Below, one piece after another: positions 5,126-5,937 of a stretch of 5,937 nt of DNA. Under the pieces are notes generated by a model, which was given only the letters and a program-made list of their open reading frames with translations, searched no databases and was not told the DNA's origin. Source of the stretch: an uncultured Clostridium sp. (lineage in GTDB: Bacteria; Bacillota; Clostridia; UBA1212; UBA1255); the NCBI GenBank assembly GCA_900555605.1, contig USLW01000141.1, positions 1-5,937 on the forward strand. Reading direction: 5' to 3'. A program made the position numbers and the translations under genes. The first letter of the stretch is position 1. Each line of letters opens with the position of its first letter.

Positions 5126-5889
5126 AACGCCGTCGCGGTTATAGTCGAGCCGCTGAGCCGCGATTCATACTGCATCTGTTCGGCCCCGCTCCCGCCGGCA
5201 GAATCCGCAGTCCGATAATAAAACACCTGCAGATGTTCCGGCCTCTGCTCCGCATGCTGCTGTAAAATGTACAGCACGTCATGCACCAAGCCTTTATATT
5301 GGTCAAAGGGAATGGCTTTGCCGTGCAGGGACGCTGTAATCCGAAGGGTATTCCCATATTCGGAAAGAGCCTCTAAAGCAGTCTGCACAGTCACTTCCGA
5401 ATATGCGGTCTTAGGCACGGATATGGAAAACGTCGTTTCAAGCGTTATTTTCGGATCATCGGCTTCCGCCTCATTCCGGTAAGCCTCCCATGCCTCAGCA
5501 AAAACCGCCTGCAGCTGCTCTGCGACCAGCGATTCCATTTCCGGACTGCACAAAAAGGTTTTATAATACCCGTCTCTTTTGACAGACAGCCGCACCGCCC
5601 GCATTTCAAAGGATCTGCCCTCTGCTTCACACGTATATACGTAGCATTTTTCCGCGATATCATACGAGGTATAGCGGATATGATAATCCTGCTTTCCGTA
5701 TTGACTTTTCAAATAGCCGGATACGCGCCACGCATTGAACACGTTTCCCGGAAACAGTCCGGCACTCTCAAGCCACAGCAGCAGCACACAAAATGCGGCT
5801 ATAATAAAAAAGGCAATAAGCAGACGCTTTTTCAGCTTCTGCCTATTGCTCTTTTGGTCCGTATCGATAGATTGTTCCTTATGCTTCAT
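5122..5889 (-). CDS. Membrane-anchored protein of unknown function, probably truncated by a frameshift
   Basis: This is a 255-residue protein as read. Residues 1-22 are charged and basic (RQKLKKR), residues 23-40 form one membrane segment (LLIAFFIIAAFCVLLLWL), and the remainder is soluble and should lie outside the cell. The stretch after the anchor (FNAWRVSGYLKSQYGKQDY, then YTSYDIAEKCYVYTCEAEG) weakly recalls YfjL-like Firmicutes proteins; that is tentative and gives no function. The start is uncertain. ATG at 5887-5889 lies inside the end of tpiA (11-nt overlap) and has no close ribosome binding site. TTG at 5896-5898 has AAGGA about 11 nt upstream. Translation is probably coupled to tpiA. 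The last residues (LSGSTITATAL) look unlike the rest, and a near-tandem repeat at 5147-5161 sits at the point where a shift would join the 58-codon frame at 4949-5125. Confidence 0.75.
   Translation of the reverse strand: MKHKEQSIDTDQKSNRQKLKKRLLIAFFIIAAFCVLLLWLESAGLFPGNVFNAWRVSGYLKSQYGKQDYHIRYTSYDIAEKCYVYTCEAEGRSFEMRAVRLSVKRDGYYKTFLCSPEMESLVAEQLQAVFAEAWEAYRNEAEADDPKITLETTFSISVPKTAYSEVTVQTALEALSEYGNTLRITASLHGKAIPFDQYKGLVHDVLYILQQHAEQRPEHLQVFYYRTADSAGGSGAEQMQYESRLSGSTITATAL
5147..5161. repeat. 7-bp direct repeat at 8-bp spacing, candidate slippage site
   Basis: GAGCCGC occurs at 5147-5153 and again at 5155-5161, separated by a single T. Removing one 8-bp unit would fuse the gene ending at 5122 in frame with the 58-codon frame ending at 4949. 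The base between the copies differs from the base after the second copy when read on the minus strand (A versus G), so it is not a perfect 8-bp tandem duplication. Confidence 0.6.
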
Positions 5890-5937
5890 AATTGGCAATC
5901 GTCGTAAAATCCTTCAGCTTCAGGCTGGCGCCGCCGA
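5879..5937 (-). CDS. tpiA: Triosephosphate isomerase, C-terminal end (partial)
   Basis: The last 18 codons of a gene entering from the right edge read GGASLKLKDFTTIANYEA and stop at TAA (5879-5881). GGASLK followed by a D/E-F hydrophobic helix is the highly conserved C-terminus of triosephosphate isomerase. The two glycines belong to loop 8, which holds the phosphate of the substrate, and the final helix closes the barrel. The enzyme interconverts dihydroxyacetone phosphate and glyceraldehyde 3-phosphate in glycolysis, in the cytoplasm. The call rests on this short motif alone, and none of the catalytic residues (Lys, His, Glu) is in view. The stop overlaps the start of the next gene, so the two are on one transcript. 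Confidence 0.82.
   Translation of the reverse strand, partial: GGASLKLKDFTTIANYEA

Noticed and set aside
5122..5164. Programmed -1 ribosomal frameshifting between the two overlapping frames
   Set aside because: A -1 shift would give the right frame, but no X-XXY-YYZ heptamer or clear stimulatory hairpin occurs in the 43-nt overlap. A mutation, slippage or translational coupling is more likely.

Overview
The window looks like a chromosomal segment of a moderate-GC Firmicute, most likely a Clostridia/Lachnospiraceae-type bacterium. This rests on sigma-A promoters close to consensus, AGGAGG-type ribosome binding sites, GTG and TTG start codons, a YtrA-type GntR regulator next to an ABC ATPase, a Thr/Pro-linker lipoprotein and YitT and YebC family genes. 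The taxonomic call is inference from style, not from a marker gene. I saw no rRNA, tRNA, CRISPR array, insertion sequence or phage gene.

Layout, left to right. (1) 1-683, minus strand: a regulator-transporter operon. A short YtrA-type GntR repressor (238-624, TTG start) is followed by the N-terminus of an ABC ATPase that runs off the left edge. A consensus promoter (656-683) is interleaved with an 11-bp inverted repeat and a third copy of the half-site (641-678), which suggests autoregulation. (2) 795-871: two stacked hairpin terminators. (3) 906-1823, minus: a secreted lipoprotein with a Thr/Pro-rich stalk and a probable beta-sandwich domain. It is divergent from (4) an AraC-family regulator (2106-3173, plus) with its own promoter, across a 282-bp shared intergenic region. 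(5) 3191-4057, minus: a YitT-family membrane protein, 85 bp downstream of (6) yebC (4143-4868, GTG start). yebC has its own strong promoter, located inside the 3' end of the preceding reading frame. (7) 4949-5937, minus: the last 18 codons of what is very probably tpiA, then a membrane-anchored protein (5122-5889) that overlaps tpiA, then a 58-codon reading frame (4949-5125) that overlaps it by ATGA.

The most notable point is at 5122-5164. The 58-codon frame stays open upstream of its ATG into the end of the larger gene. The larger gene's last residues look non-native, and a near-tandem 7-bp repeat at 8-bp spacing (5147-5161) lies exactly where the frames would have to be joined. Joined, they give one protein with an N-terminal membrane segment, an extracytoplasmic domain, a second membrane segment and an Arg/Lys-rich cytoplasmic tail. 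Either this is a frameshifted gene (mutation, slipped-strand switch or sequence error) or it is a translationally coupled pair including a small membrane protein. The remainder reads as ordinary core and accessory chromosome, and I do not see evidence for a new defence or mobile system.
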